Shown here one piece after another: positions 25,581 to 34,852 of a stretch of 64,000 nucleotides of DNA. The notes under the pieces are model-generated. The model was not told the origin of the DNA. It searched no databases and saw only the letters and a list, made by a program, of their open reading frames with translations. Source of the DNA: Cohnella sp. AR92 (GTDB lineage: Bacteria; Bacillota; Bacilli; Paenibacillales; Paenibacillaceae); contig NZ_RZJR01000004.1 of NCBI RefSeq assembly GCF_003990975.1, positions 206,625 to 270,624 on the forward strand, written 5' to 3'. A program made the position numbers and the translations under genes. Every line of letters starts with the position of its first letter. Within the stretch, counting starts at the first letter, position 1.

Positions 25581-27008
25581 ATGACCTCAAAAGCCAATCT
25601 TAACGGGCATTCCGACAAACCGAACATGCGGTATGTCACGCTCGTCTCGATAGCCGCGGCGCTGGGCGGCTTGCTGTTCGGTTTCGACACGGCGGTCGTG
25701 TCCGGGGCCATCGGCTTCTTGGAAGATAAATTCCAATTGAACGATTTTCAAGTCGGTTGGGCGGTGTCCAGCCTCATTATCGGGTGCATCGTAGGCGCCG
25801 CCGCCTCAGGTTGGCTTAGCGACGGCCTCGGGCGGAAGAAGGTTCTGATCGGCGCGGCGATCCTGTTCATCATCGCCTCCATCGGTTCGGCGGTGCCCGA
25901 GACCTTCACCGGCTATATTGTCGCCCGCATGATCGGAGGCCTCGGCATTGGCGTCATCTCTACGCTAAGCCCGCTGTACAATGCGGAAATCGCGCCGGCC
26001 CGTTACCGCGGACGGTTGGTCGCCTTTAATCAGTTCGCCATCGTCAGCGGCATCTTTCTGACCTACTTCGTCAATTCCTGGTTAGCGGGGTTCGGGGACG
26101 ACGCTTGGGACGTCTCGACCGCTTGGCGCTGGATGTTCGGCATTGGCGCGGTACCGGGACTGTTCTACATGGCTATGCTGTTCATCGTGCCGGAGAGTCC
26201 CCGTTGGCTGATCAAGCAAGGCCGCGCGGAAGAGGCGCTGCCGGTTCTGATCCGGATCCACGGGGAAGAAGCGGCCAAGCAGGAAGTGCGCGAGATCAAG
26301 GAATCGTTCAAGGAGAAGAAGACGCCGCTGCGCGAGCTGTTCAAGCCGGGCTTGCGCTTCGCCCTCTTCGTCGGGGTCGTCATCGCCGTGCTGCAGCAAG
26401 TGACGGGCATCAACGCGATTCTCTATTACGCTCCCGAGATTCTGAAGGAGACGGGGGCGGGGACGAACGCCGCCCTCATCCAAACCATTCTCGTCGGTTT
26501 CATCAACTGCGCGTTCACGATTCTGTCCATCTGGCTTATCGACAAGGTGGGACGTAAAGCGCTGCTGCTGGTCGGCACGTCGATCATGGCCGTAAGCTTG
26601 ATCCTGATCGGCTTCGTCTTCCACACCGGGCACAGCTCGGGGTACCTGGTGTTGGGACTGATCCTGGTTTACGTCGCGGCATTCGCGATCTCACTCGGGC
26701 CGGTGGTCTGGGTGCTCTTATCCGAGATCTTCCCGAGCCGCGTGCGGGGAAGAGCGACCGCGATCGCTTCGATGGCGCTATGGGCGGCAGACTATGTCGT
26801 TTCCCAATCGTTCCCTCCGCTTCTTAAATCGGCGGGACCTGCCGGAACGTATTGGATCTTCGGAGCGCTCGCCCTGTTCACGGTGCTCTTCACCTGGAAG
26901 TTCGTGCCCGAGACGAAGGGCAAGTCGCTTGAAGAGATGGAAGAGATGTGGGCGAGCCGGGAATCCGGGAAAGCAGGAAAGGCAATGCGAGAAGCCAGCA
27001 ATCCGTAA
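25581..27008 (+). CDS. Sugar:H+ symporter, MFS sugar porter family
   Basis: A 475-residue 12-helix permease of the XylE/AraE/GLUT group. Diagnostic segments: GGLLFGFDTAVVSGAI in helix 1, GWLSDGLGRKKV, PESPRWLIKQGR at the central loop, QQVTGINAILYYAPEI in helix 7, and PETKGKSLEEMEEMW at the C-terminus. The substrate is probably a pentose or hexose. GGAAGGAG precedes the ATG. A TATACT -10 at 25534-25539 lies inside a CGGGT...ACCCG inverted repeat, a possible operator. The upstream sensor set is the obvious candidate regulator. Confidence 0.92.
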   Translation: MTSKANLNGHSDKPNMRYVTLVSIAAALGGLLFGFDTAVVSGAIGFLEDKFQLNDFQVGWAVSSLIIGCIVGAAASGWLSDGLGRKKVLIGAAILFIIASIGSAVPETFTGYIVARMIGGLGIGVISTLSPLYNAEIAPARYRGRLVAFNQFAIVSGIFLTYFVNSWLAGFGDDAWDVSTAWRWMFGIGAVPGLFYMAMLFIVPESPRWLIKQGRAEEALPVLIRIHGEEAAKQEVREIKESFKEKKTPLRELFKPGLRFALFVGVVIAVLQQVTGINAILYYAPEILKETGAGTNAALIQTILVGFINCAFTILSIWLIDKVGRKALLLVGTSIMAVSLILIGFVFHTGHSSGYLVLGLILVYVAAFAISLGPVVWVLLSEIFPSRVRGRATAIASMALWAADYVVSQSFPPLLKSAGPAGTYWIFGALALFTVLFTWKFVPETKGKSLEEMEEMWASRESGKAGKAMREASNP

Positions 27009-27029
27009 CAGGCGATTGAACGACCCGAG

Positions 27030-27070
27030 AGACGTTGCCATTGGCCGCTTAGCCGAGGCAACGTCTTTTT
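27030..27070 (+). terminator. Terminator of the sugar permease gene
   Basis: AGACGTTGCC (27030-27039) pairs with GGCAACGTCT (27057-27066), followed by TTTTT. Confidence 0.9.
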
Positions 27071-27179
27071 GGCGTACCGCCGGACGATCTCCGCAGAAAA
27101 TGACATTTTTCATCAATCTCCCGCCTTCATGCGTTATAATAGGAACGAATTGTCAGATTCTCATAGGGTGGGAAGCGGA

Positions 27180-29006
27180 TTGAGAGAGAAAATCAAGAGG
27201 ATCGCGATCGTGCTGAATGTTCTTCTGCTGATCGCGGTCTGTCTCGTCTATCAACAGAAATCGCTGCAGAAGATCGACAACCTGATCTTCGATTACGAGA
27301 TGAAGCAAGCGGCCGGGCATCAAGCGAAGGACATCGTCGTCGTCGCGATCGACGACGAGTCGCTGCAGGAGCTTGGCCGATTCCCGTGGGACCGCGCCGT
27401 CTATGCGCCTTTTCTCGATGCGTTGAATCAGCCGGGGTACGAGCCCAAGGCGATCGCCTTCGATATCGTGTTCAACGAGGCGTCGGATCCCGATAGCGAC
27501 GCCGCGTTCGCCGAGACGCTGGCCGCTTACGACAATATCATCCTTCCGGTCGTCGGAGTGACCGAAGGCGACTTTACGAACCGCACGACCTTGCATCGGG
27601 ATGAATATATGAAAGCCGTTAGCATTCAGGGCCCGATTCCCTCCTTCGCCGAGCATGCGCGTCTCGCGAATATCAACCGGGTTGTCAGCGAGGACGGCGT
27701 CATTCGCCAGACCGTGCTCAAGATCGCTTCGGAGGAAGGAGAAGCCGTCCCTTCCCTTGGCTATGTCGCGGCGGAGATGGCGGGGGCGGATCTCGGCAAG
27801 TACGATCGGCTGACCGATCCCGACAAGCGCTTCGACCGGAACGTCGTGGCCAAGAATACGATGACGATCGATTATCAGCTGGTGCAGGACGACGTGATCA
27901 CGGTGCCGTTCGTCCAGGTGCTGAACGGGGAGATCGACCCCTCCGTCTTCAAGGATTCGGTCGTGCTGGTCGGCTTCACGGCGGCGGGGTTGTCCGACGA
28001 CAGCGGCCAGGATTCCGGAGTAACGCCGATCGACAAGCATATGAGACTGGTGTACGTTCATGCGAACATCATCAACCAATTGTTGAACGGGACGACGGTC
28101 GGCTTCGTGCCGGATTGGGCGACTCTGCTAGCGACGCTGGTCCTTTTCGGCCTCTTTATTCTGATTCCGTGGCGCCTTAAGAACATCTACTCGATCCTCT
28201 TGTTCTTGGTCGTCGCGGCGATCCTCTTATTCGGAGGACAGCAACTGTACGAGACGAGCGCCGTGCATGCGAATATCGTGTACGCGCTGTTGGCCATGAC
28301 GCTGGCGTATCTGGCGAACGTCTCCATGAAGTCGTATCTGGAGAGCTCGCAGAAGAGCTTCGTCACCCGGCAATTCGGCCGCTACTTGTCTCCCGATCTG
28401 GTCAAGGAGATCGTCTCCAAGGATATGGACATCGAACTGGGCGGGGATTCGAAGGTCCTCACGATTCTGTTCCTCGACATCCGCGGGTTCACTCCGCTGT
28501 CGGAGAAGCTGACGCCGGCCGAGCTCGTCGATACGCTGAACACGATGTTCAATATGATCACCCAGACGGCGCTTAGCAACCGGGGAACGATCGACAAGTT
28601 TATCGGCGATGCCGCGATGATCCTGTTCAACGCTCCGCTAGACGTGGAGGACCATGAACGGCTGGCCGTGAAGACGGCATGGGAGATCCAGCGAGGCATG
28701 AACGCCATCCGAAGCCAGATCTCCGAGAAATACGGCTGCGAGGTTAATGTAGGAATCGGCATCCATACCGGCGTCGCGGTCGTGGGCAATATCGGATCCT
28801 ATCTTCGGGTCGACTATACGGCGATCGGAGACAACGTCAATATCGCGGCGCGAATCGAATCGCAGACGAAGCCGGGTCAGATCCTCGTCTCGGAAGCGGT
28901 CTATGAGAAGACCAAAGAGCATTTCGATTACGGGGATTCGGAAGAGAGAATGTTCAAGGGCAAGTCCCAAGCCATCCGGGTCTATGAGGTTGTTCGTCCG
29001 GCGTAA
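27180..29006 (+). CDS. CHASE2-domain class III adenylate cyclase
   Basis: A 608-residue membrane protein started at TTG 27180, after a modest GGGTGGGAAG site; the frame upstream has no better start after the promoter-like TATAAT at 27135. A signal-anchor helix (about 7-25) leads into an extracellular CHASE2 sensor (about 35-310), three membrane helices (about 320-395) and a cytosolic cyclase domain (about 425-600). Catalytic features: metal Asp in LFLDIRGFTPLS, DKFIGDAAM with the adenine-type Lys and second metal Asp, and DYTAIGDNVNIAARIE with Asp, Asn and Arg. The Lys/Asp pair points to ATP, hence cAMP. The signal is unknown. Confidence 0.88.
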   Translation: MREKIKRIAIVLNVLLLIAVCLVYQQKSLQKIDNLIFDYEMKQAAGHQAKDIVVVAIDDESLQELGRFPWDRAVYAPFLDALNQPGYEPKAIAFDIVFNEASDPDSDAAFAETLAAYDNIILPVVGVTEGDFTNRTTLHRDEYMKAVSIQGPIPSFAEHARLANINRVVSEDGVIRQTVLKIASEEGEAVPSLGYVAAEMAGADLGKYDRLTDPDKRFDRNVVAKNTMTIDYQLVQDDVITVPFVQVLNGEIDPSVFKDSVVLVGFTAAGLSDDSGQDSGVTPIDKHMRLVYVHANIINQLLNGTTVGFVPDWATLLATLVLFGLFILIPWRLKNIYSILLFLVVAAILLFGGQQLYETSAVHANIVYALLAMTLAYLANVSMKSYLESSQKSFVTRQFGRYLSPDLVKEIVSKDMDIELGGDSKVLTILFLDIRGFTPLSEKLTPAELVDTLNTMFNMITQTALSNRGTIDKFIGDAAMILFNAPLDVEDHERLAVKTAWEIQRGMNAIRSQISEKYGCEVNVGIGIHTGVAVVGNIGSYLRVDYTAIGDNVNIAARIESQTKPGQILVSEAVYEKTKEHFDYGDSEERMFKGKSQAIRVYEVVRPA

Positions 29007-29087
29007 TCCTAGCGGCTATAAATTCCGGCTCTCCTGACCGATATAGGTGACAAGAGAACAACGAGAGGTGCCGGAAGGAGCGGAATC

Positions 29088-30596
29088 GTGAGTCGGGACG
29101 ATCGACTGGAGAAGCAGATCAACGAATTCTATGAGCGAAGTCCGGAGTTGGCGGATTCTCTGCCGATGAAGGATTATTTATTGAAGCACGAGAACAATCA
29201 GATGGCGTGGTATCTGTTGGGCAAGCAGTATGCGGCCAAGGGCGAAGAAGGCAAAGCGAACTACTGCTTCGCTCAGGCGGGCTCGATCTATGAGGCTTTC
29301 GAAGCGAAAGAGAACCCGCTGCTGCAAGCGTCTTTGCCTTCGTCGTCCGCTGCCAAGGGCAGGGGGAAAAAGCGCAAATACTTGATCGCCGGCCTGCTTC
29401 TACTTCTGGCGGGAATGGGCGCCGGAGTTCTGATCGGAAGGGAGGCGGCCGCACCGGCGGCGGATTCTCCTTCGGCGGGAGCGTCCGTCCAGGGACAGGC
29501 TTCGGCGGAGCCAGGCGATTCCCGCGGAAAGCCAGCGACGGGCAAGCCTGCCGGCGGCAAAGGAACGGCGGCGGGCAAATCGAAGGCGGAGCTGGCTTAT
29601 GTCGCGGGTGCGGCGGATTCCCAGTCGGACGGTCCGCTAACCCTTGGCGCCCTGCTGATGAAGAGCGCGGCGCCGTCGGCATCGCTGCTCGTTCAATCGC
29701 CGGTCCTGGACGGCAAGTGGACGGATTGGCAGAAGAGCGGCTTGCCGCTCGCCGAAGTGCGGCCGTCTTCTTCGGAAGAGAAAGCGGAGGTCGACTGGTT
29801 CGATTCGGGCTGGTGCCCGTGCGGAGTCGGCCAAGGGCAAGACAACGCCAAGGCCAGGCAGCAGGTCGCAGCCTGGAAGCCCCTTCAGGAAGGCAAGCTC
29901 GTGCTGAGATCCGCCGTCAATCAATACAAGGCGCGCACGGGCAACTGGCCCAAATCGGCGGAGCAGCTCGCGGCCGATTACCCGAACAACGCCATGTCCG
30001 GCTGGAACGAAGAGATGGGCGCTTGGTTCGAGGAATTGAGCGAGGAACTGACCAAGGTGGACGGCAAGCTTCCGTCCTCCGCGAGTTGGCCGAAGGCAAG
30101 CGGCCCGGAAGCGGGAAGCGGACAGCCGGCCGGCAAGCTCGCCGCGCTCGCCAGCCAGCCGCTTGAGATTATCGTCGACAAGTCGAACCACCGGCTTGCC
30201 GTCGTCAGCGGCCAGGTGCTGCTTCGCAATTATGAGGTAGGGCTCGGCGCCGGCCGAACGCCGGTTGGAACGTTCGTCATCTCCGAGAAGGTACGCAATC
30301 CGAACGGAAGCTCCACCGGCCCTTACGGGAGCCGCGGGATGGCGCTGTCGGACACGCTGTACGCCATCCATGGGACGGACGAGCCGGACAGCATCGGCAA
30401 GGATGAGTCCAAGGGCTGCATTCGGATGAACAAGGCGGACTTGGAGGAGTTATACGATCTGGTCTCGCTCGGAACGAAAGTGACCATCATGCAAAAGGGT
30501 CTGCCCCAAGAGCTGCGCGTGCCGACGGAGAGATTCCATCTGAAGCCTTCGCAGAACGAGACAAACCCCGATAAGAAATATGAATGGCTGGACTAG
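29088..30596 (+). CDS. L,D-transpeptidase (YkuD) with N-terminal anchor region
   Basis: A 502-residue protein from GTG 29088 (GGAAGGAG upstream). Residues 1-75 are a soluble helical region with tetratricopeptide-like content, then one membrane helix (about 97-115) and a Gly/Ala/Ser-rich linker. The YkuD domain (about 360-475) has HGTDEPDSIGKDESKGCIRM: His, then SKGCIRM with the catalytic cysteine. These enzymes make 3-3 cross-links in peptidoglycan or attach proteins. The large N-terminal cytosolic part is unusual; most family members carry LysM domains. It may be linked to the upstream cyclase, 81 bp away. Confidence 0.88.
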   Translation: MSRDDRLEKQINEFYERSPELADSLPMKDYLLKHENNQMAWYLLGKQYAAKGEEGKANYCFAQAGSIYEAFEAKENPLLQASLPSSSAAKGRGKKRKYLIAGLLLLLAGMGAGVLIGREAAAPAADSPSAGASVQGQASAEPGDSRGKPATGKPAGGKGTAAGKSKAELAYVAGAADSQSDGPLTLGALLMKSAAPSASLLVQSPVLDGKWTDWQKSGLPLAEVRPSSSEEKAEVDWFDSGWCPCGVGQGQDNAKARQQVAAWKPLQEGKLVLRSAVNQYKARTGNWPKSAEQLAADYPNNAMSGWNEEMGAWFEELSEELTKVDGKLPSSASWPKASGPEAGSGQPAGKLAALASQPLEIIVDKSNHRLAVVSGQVLLRNYEVGLGAGRTPVGTFVISEKVRNPNGSSTGPYGSRGMALSDTLYAIHGTDEPDSIGKDESKGCIRMNKADLEELYDLVSLGTKVTIMQKGLPQELRVPTERFHLKPSQNETNPDKKYEWLD

Positions 30597-30621
30597 ACTG
30601 TTAGACGTTAAACGTCAAAAA

Positions 30622-30765
30622 TCATACGTTCAGGATCAAGAGGACGGCCACCGCGACGATGACGACGGCGACGATGCTTCCGATCCATATTAAAGCCCGT
30701 TTATTGACCTCTTCTTCTTGCTTGTGACGAGGGGTGACGGGCGGTTTTTTTTTGGCTGCGCTCAC
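30622..30765 (-). CDS. Small single-pass membrane protein (47 residues)
   Basis: A GTG-started frame encodes a basic N-terminus (MSAAKKKPPVTPRHKQEEE), then VNKRALIWIGS and a strongly hydrophobic helix (about residues 27-46) ending LLILNV. AAGG lies about 10 bases before the GTG. Basic tail plus one helix gives a cytosolic-in orientation. I do not recognise a named family. It sits between the converging L,D-transpeptidase gene and the divergent pyrD. The clean cytosol/membrane pattern over a short frame is the argument for coding. Confidence 0.55.
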   Translation of the reverse strand: MSAAKKKPPVTPRHKQEEEVNKRALIWIGSIVAVVIVAVAVLLILNV

Positions 30766-30973
30766 GATAATCAACCTTTCTATTATTATTGAAAGAAATG
30801 GCTTGTATTAATTGTAAACGGTTGCTACCCAAAAAGCCAGATGCGTTATGCAAGGGAATGGCCATTGTTCCCTTTTCTTTTCGCCAAGAAAAGGCTAAAC
30901 TGATACCCGAAGGTTTTGTTTCTGCTAGGACAGCGGAAGACGCGCCATGACGGAAAGGATGTAAGACGTTCTC

Positions 30974-32068
30974 ATGTACAAATTGGTCAAACCCTTGTTC
31001 TTCAAAATGGATGCCGAGGCTGCCCACCATCTGGTGGTAGACGGACTTGGAACGGCGGCCCGGGTCCCCGGGATGCCTTCCCTCTTATCCGCCATATGGG
31101 GAGTTCGCGAGCGCGCGGAGCTGGCGGTCGATCTATTCGGCATGCATTTCTCCCATCCCGTAGGACTGGCTGCCGGCCTGGACAAGAATGCGAAAGCCGT
31201 TAACGGCTTCTCGCGTATCGGACTCTCGTTCATGGAGGTCGGCACGGTGACGCCGAAGGGCCAGCCCGGCAACGAGCAGCCCCGTCTGTTCCGGCTTCCG
31301 CCGGATGAAGCGCTGGTCAATCGAATGGGCTTCAACAACGATGGGGCGGAAGCGATGGCCGAGCGGCTTGCGGGGCTCGCGCGCAGGCCGATTCCGATCG
31401 CGGTCAACATCGGGAAGAACAAGACGACTCCGAATGAGAATGCGGCGGACGATTACCGGGAGTGCATCCGCTTGCTCTACCCGCACGGGGATTTCTTCGT
31501 GGTCAATATCAGCTCGCCGAACACCCCGGATCTGCGCAAGCTGCAGCACGGGGACGAGCTTCGCCTGCTGCTGGATGCGGTCCGGGACGAGATGGGCAAG
31601 CAAGCCGCGGCGCTCGGAGGGAAGCCGAAGCCGATTCTCGTGAAGATCGCGCCGGATAACGACGAGACCCAGCTGGCCTATATGGCGGAAGCGATTCGGG
31701 CAAGCGGCATGTCCGGGATTATCGCGACGAATACGACGATCGGCCGCGACGGTCTCACGCATCCGAATGCGAAGGAGACCGGCGGGCTGAGCGGCCGTCC
31801 GCTTACCGAGCGTTCGACCGAGATCATTCGTTCGCTATACGCGCTGACAGAGGGCAAACTGCCCATTATTGGCTCGGGAGGAATCTTCTCCGCTCAGGAT
31901 GCTTATGATAAAATCCGGGCAGGCGCGAGCTTGATCGAGGTCTATACGGCCATGATCTATAAAGGCCCGGGCGTTATTAAAGAGATCGCGGGCGGCTTGC
32001 GCCAGCTGCTGAAGCGGGACGGCTATGAACGAATCACCCAGGCGATCGGCGCCGATCATCGCAAATAA
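30974..32068 (+). CDS. pyrD: Dihydroorotate dehydrogenase (quinone), class 2
   Basis: A 364-residue FMN enzyme of pyrimidine synthesis that oxidises dihydroorotate and passes electrons to quinone at the membrane. The N-terminal amphipathic helix (about 1-40, LVKPLFFKMDAEAAHHLV) is the class 2 membrane-binding extension. Motifs: GLAAGLDKNA, VGTVTPKGQPGNEQPRLFRL, NRMGFNNDGA, the catalytic serine in NISSPNTPDLR, and FMN phosphate site IIGSGGIFS. It stands alone rather than in a pyr operon; class 1B pyrD of Firmicutes normally lies within that operon. Confidence 0.95.
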   Translation: MYKLVKPLFFKMDAEAAHHLVVDGLGTAARVPGMPSLLSAIWGVRERAELAVDLFGMHFSHPVGLAAGLDKNAKAVNGFSRIGLSFMEVGTVTPKGQPGNEQPRLFRLPPDEALVNRMGFNNDGAEAMAERLAGLARRPIPIAVNIGKNKTTPNENAADDYRECIRLLYPHGDFFVVNISSPNTPDLRKLQHGDELRLLLDAVRDEMGKQAAALGGKPKPILVKIAPDNDETQLAYMAEAIRASGMSGIIATNTTIGRDGLTHPNAKETGGLSGRPLTERSTEIIRSLYALTEGKLPIIGSGGIFSAQDAYDKIRAGASLIEVYTAMIYKGPGVIKEIAGGLRQLLKRDGYERITQAIGADHRK

Positions 32069-32159
32069 CGATTATCGGGGACAGAGCTGCCTAAGCCCGA
32101 ACGCTGCATCATTAGGCTTGTATGGAGCGGGGGCTGCGGCGCGGAAAGGAGTTGGCGGA

Positions 32160-32975
32160 ATGGACGGCAGGGATTGGAACAAATTTTTGCTTCCTTACCA
32201 ACAAGCGGTTGAGGAGCTTAAGATCAAATACAAGGGGCTCCGTACCGAGCTTAAGGCTCGCGACGAGTACGCGCCTATCGAATTCGTGACCGGCAGGGTC
32301 AAGAGGATCTCCAGCATTCTCGAGAAAGCGAAGCGGCTTAGCGTGCCGCTCGACCAGATCGAGACGGGGATCGAAGATATCGCGGGCATCCGGATCATGT
32401 GCCAATTCGTTGAAGACATTCATCGGGTGGCGGATTTGGTGCGCATGCGCAAGGATATGAAAGTCGTCTACGAGAAGGATTACATTACTCATTACAAGGA
32501 CAGCGGCTATCGCAGCTATCATATTATCGTCGAATATCCAATCCAGACCTCCATCGGTTCGATGCCCGTGCTCGCCGAGATTCAGATTCGGACGCTTGCG
32601 ATGAACTTCTGGGCGACGATCGAGCATTCGTTGAATTACAAGTACAAGGAAAAGCTGCCCGAAGACGTGAAGGAGCGGCTGTTCCGAGCGGCGGAGGCGG
32701 CGGCCAAGCTGGACGAGGAGATGTCCAGCATCCGGCAGGAGATCGTCGACGCCCAACAGGATTTCGAGGGCAAGAGCGGCATCGTCCGCAAGGTCCTTAA
32801 CGATATTCAAGGCTTATACTTCTTCCGCCGGGTTCGCGAAGCGGCGCAGTTCCAGCTGCGATTCAACGAGCTGTGGGAGCAGGAAGACGTATGGGGCCTT
32901 ACGGAGCTGTCCGGCGAGCTCCAGGAAGCTCTGCTGAGAGCCCGGAAGGGCGTATCGGATAGCTCGTCCGAATAG
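32160..32975 (+). CDS. Small alarmone synthetase (RelQ/YjbM type)
   Basis: A 271-residue single-domain (p)ppGpp synthetase without the hydrolase HD, TGS or ACT domains of Rel. The ATG at 32160 follows GGAAAGGAG. Synthetase motifs: VTGRVKRISSILEKAK, EDIAGIRIMCQF, the GTP-binding YKDSGYRSYHII, and EIQIRTLAMNFWATIEHSLN with the catalytic glutamate. It transfers pyrophosphate from ATP to GTP or GDP under cell-wall or other stress. Bacillus relatives are near 210 residues; here a C-terminal stretch of about 60 residues is added (from about 210). Confidence 0.9.
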   Translation: MDGRDWNKFLLPYQQAVEELKIKYKGLRTELKARDEYAPIEFVTGRVKRISSILEKAKRLSVPLDQIETGIEDIAGIRIMCQFVEDIHRVADLVRMRKDMKVVYEKDYITHYKDSGYRSYHIIVEYPIQTSIGSMPVLAEIQIRTLAMNFWATIEHSLNYKYKEKLPEDVKERLFRAAEAAAKLDEEMSSIRQEIVDAQQDFEGKSGIVRKVLNDIQGLYFFRRVREAAQFQLRFNELWEQEDVWGLTELSGELQEALLRARKGVSDSSSE

Positions 32976-33017
32976 GCAAGGCGGGCAATCCGCCGCCTAT
33001 ATGAAGTTCAGCTAGCG

Positions 33018-33055
33018 GAAGCAACCGGGGCCGATGGGGCTTCGGTTGCTTTCTG
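33018..33055 (+). terminator. Terminator after the alarmone synthetase gene
   Basis: AAGCAACCG (33019-33027) pairs with CGGTTGCTT (33043-33051), followed by TCTGTGTT. The T tract is imperfect. Confidence 0.65.
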
Positions 33056-33114
33056 TGTTAGAATGGAAGTCATCAGAAGTCGGGGTTGAACCTGCAAGGA
33101 GGCTTACGGGGCGA

Positions 33115-34827
33115 ATGCGGCTTCCGGAAAAATTCGAGAGTACGATGAGATCGCTGCTGGGAGAGGAAGCGGAGGCTTTCTTCGCGACCTATTCGCAGCC
33201 AAGAACGTCCGGTCTTCGCTTTAACGGCTTGAAAATCGGATACGAGGAATACGACCGCAGGTTCGTTCAAGCCGGAGAAGGGAGCTTCGGGGACGGGAAG
33301 CGTCCGGCTGCCGCTATTCCATGGGTGCAAGGCGGCGTCTATACGGAGGAAGAGGATCGGCCCGGCAAGCACCTCCATTATTATCTGGGCTTGTATTACA
33401 TACAGGAACCGAGCGCCATGCTTCCCGCCGAGCTGTTGGACGTTCGTCCGGGCCATAAGGTACTCGACCTGTGCGCGGCTCCGGGCGGCAAATCGACGCA
33501 GCTGGCGGCGAAGCTTCAAGGACGAGGGCTGCTTGTCGCGAACGACAACGCCGCGGAGCGCACGAAGGCGCTGGCGAAGAACGTGGAGCGGGCGGGAGCG
33601 GCGAATGCATTGGTCGCGAACGAGGAACCGGCAGCGCTGGCCGCTGCCTTCGGGGACTTCTTCGACCGGGTTCTGGTGGACGCCCCTTGCTCCGGGGAAG
33701 GCATGTTCCGCAAGGACGAGGAGATGATCCGCCAATGGGAGCGCCATTCGGTCGAACGATGCTCCCTCATGCAGGAGGAGATTCTGAGGGAAGCCGCGAA
33801 GCTGGTCGCGCCCGGAGGCAAGCTCCTGTATTCCACCTGCACGTTCTCCCCCGTGGAGAACGAGGCGTCGATCGCGAGATTCTTAAGCGAGAATCCGGAG
33901 TTCGAGGTCGTCCCGGTCGAAGCTCCGCCGGAATGGGGACTTGCCTCGGGACGGCCCGATTGGCTGATCGAAGAGAAGCGGTTCGGCCTTGGCGGCGACA
34001 GGCTTGCGTCGATCGCGGGAACGGTACGCGTCTGGCCGCATCGCGCGCGCGGCGAAGGGCATTATGCGGCGCTGCTCGTCCGCAAGCCGGGCGGCGACGC
34101 GGGGGCGGAGGTCTCGGCTGCCGGAGCCGCACCGGCAACTCAAGCCGAAACCGCAAGGGCAATGGGCGAGGCTAAGGCAATGGCGGCGGCAGAGGCAACG
34201 GCGGATGCGGCGGCTCGCCCGACAGGCGCGGGCCTTGGCGACGGATGGTCGTTTCCGCGGCTGGCGGAAGCCCCGGCGGCGGGCAAATCTCACCTGAAGG
34301 CGGCTGTAGACCGGAAGCGCTCCGGACGCGGCGACGCTCCGCGCGGACAAGGCTCGAAGGGCGCGCCGGCCGCCGAGGAAGACCCGAGAGAGAAGCTGCT
34401 GGCCTTCGCCCGGGAAATCCTGCCGGACTGGCGGCCCGAAGGCCGGCTCTACCGGAGAGGGGAGCAGCTTTATCTGCAGCCGAACGAGCTGCCGGAGCTG
34501 GGCCGCTTGAACCTTGTTCGGCCGGGTCTCTTGCTCGGATCGGCGACGAAGCACCGCTTCGAGCCCTCCCAGGCGCTGGCGATGGGCCTGCGGATGGAAG
34601 ACGCTTCGCGGTCGCTTCGGCTGCGGAGCGGCGAGGACGAAGCGCTTAAATACATGAAGGGCGAGACGCTTCATCCGTCCCCGGAGCGAATCGTCGGACC
34701 GGCCGGGGCTCCGGCGCCCGGCAGAGGCTGGACGCTGGTGTGCATCGACGGATTTCCGGCAGGCTGGGGACGTTGGGACGGAACGATCTTGAAGAACGAG
34801 CTTCTGCCCGGCTGGAGATGGGTATGA
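33115..34827 (+). CDS. RsmF-like rRNA cytosine-C5 methyltransferase (copy 1)
   Basis: A 570-residue RsmB/RsmF family m5C methyltransferase. The SAM-binding Rossmann domain (about 75-320) shows LDLCAAPGGKSTQLAAKL, VDAPCSGEGMFRKDEEM (motif IV catalytic cysteine) and YSTCTFSPVENE (motif VI cysteine). A long Ala-rich low-complexity insert (about 355-440) precedes the C-terminal RsmF-type and PUA-like domains (FPRL..., DGFPAGWGRWDG). AAGGAGG lies 12 bases before the ATG. Likely target: one 16S or 23S rRNA cytosine. It opens an apparent operon with an RsuA-like enzyme and a HAD phosphatase. A homologous gene lies at 37064-38638. Confidence 0.88.
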   Translation: MRLPEKFESTMRSLLGEEAEAFFATYSQPRTSGLRFNGLKIGYEEYDRRFVQAGEGSFGDGKRPAAAIPWVQGGVYTEEEDRPGKHLHYYLGLYYIQEPSAMLPAELLDVRPGHKVLDLCAAPGGKSTQLAAKLQGRGLLVANDNAAERTKALAKNVERAGAANALVANEEPAALAAAFGDFFDRVLVDAPCSGEGMFRKDEEMIRQWERHSVERCSLMQEEILREAAKLVAPGGKLLYSTCTFSPVENEASIARFLSENPEFEVVPVEAPPEWGLASGRPDWLIEEKRFGLGGDRLASIAGTVRVWPHRARGEGHYAALLVRKPGGDAGAEVSAAGAAPATQAETARAMGEAKAMAAAEATADAAARPTGAGLGDGWSFPRLAEAPAAGKSHLKAAVDRKRSGRGDAPRGQGSKGAPAAEEDPREKLLAFAREILPDWRPEGRLYRRGEQLYLQPNELPELGRLNLVRPGLLLGSATKHRFEPSQALAMGLRMEDASRSLRLRSGEDEALKYMKGETLHPSPERIVGPAGAPAPGRGWTLVCIDGFPAGWGRWDGTILKNELLPGWRWV

Positions 34828-34852
34828 GGCTTAAAGAGAAGCAGGTGAGGGC

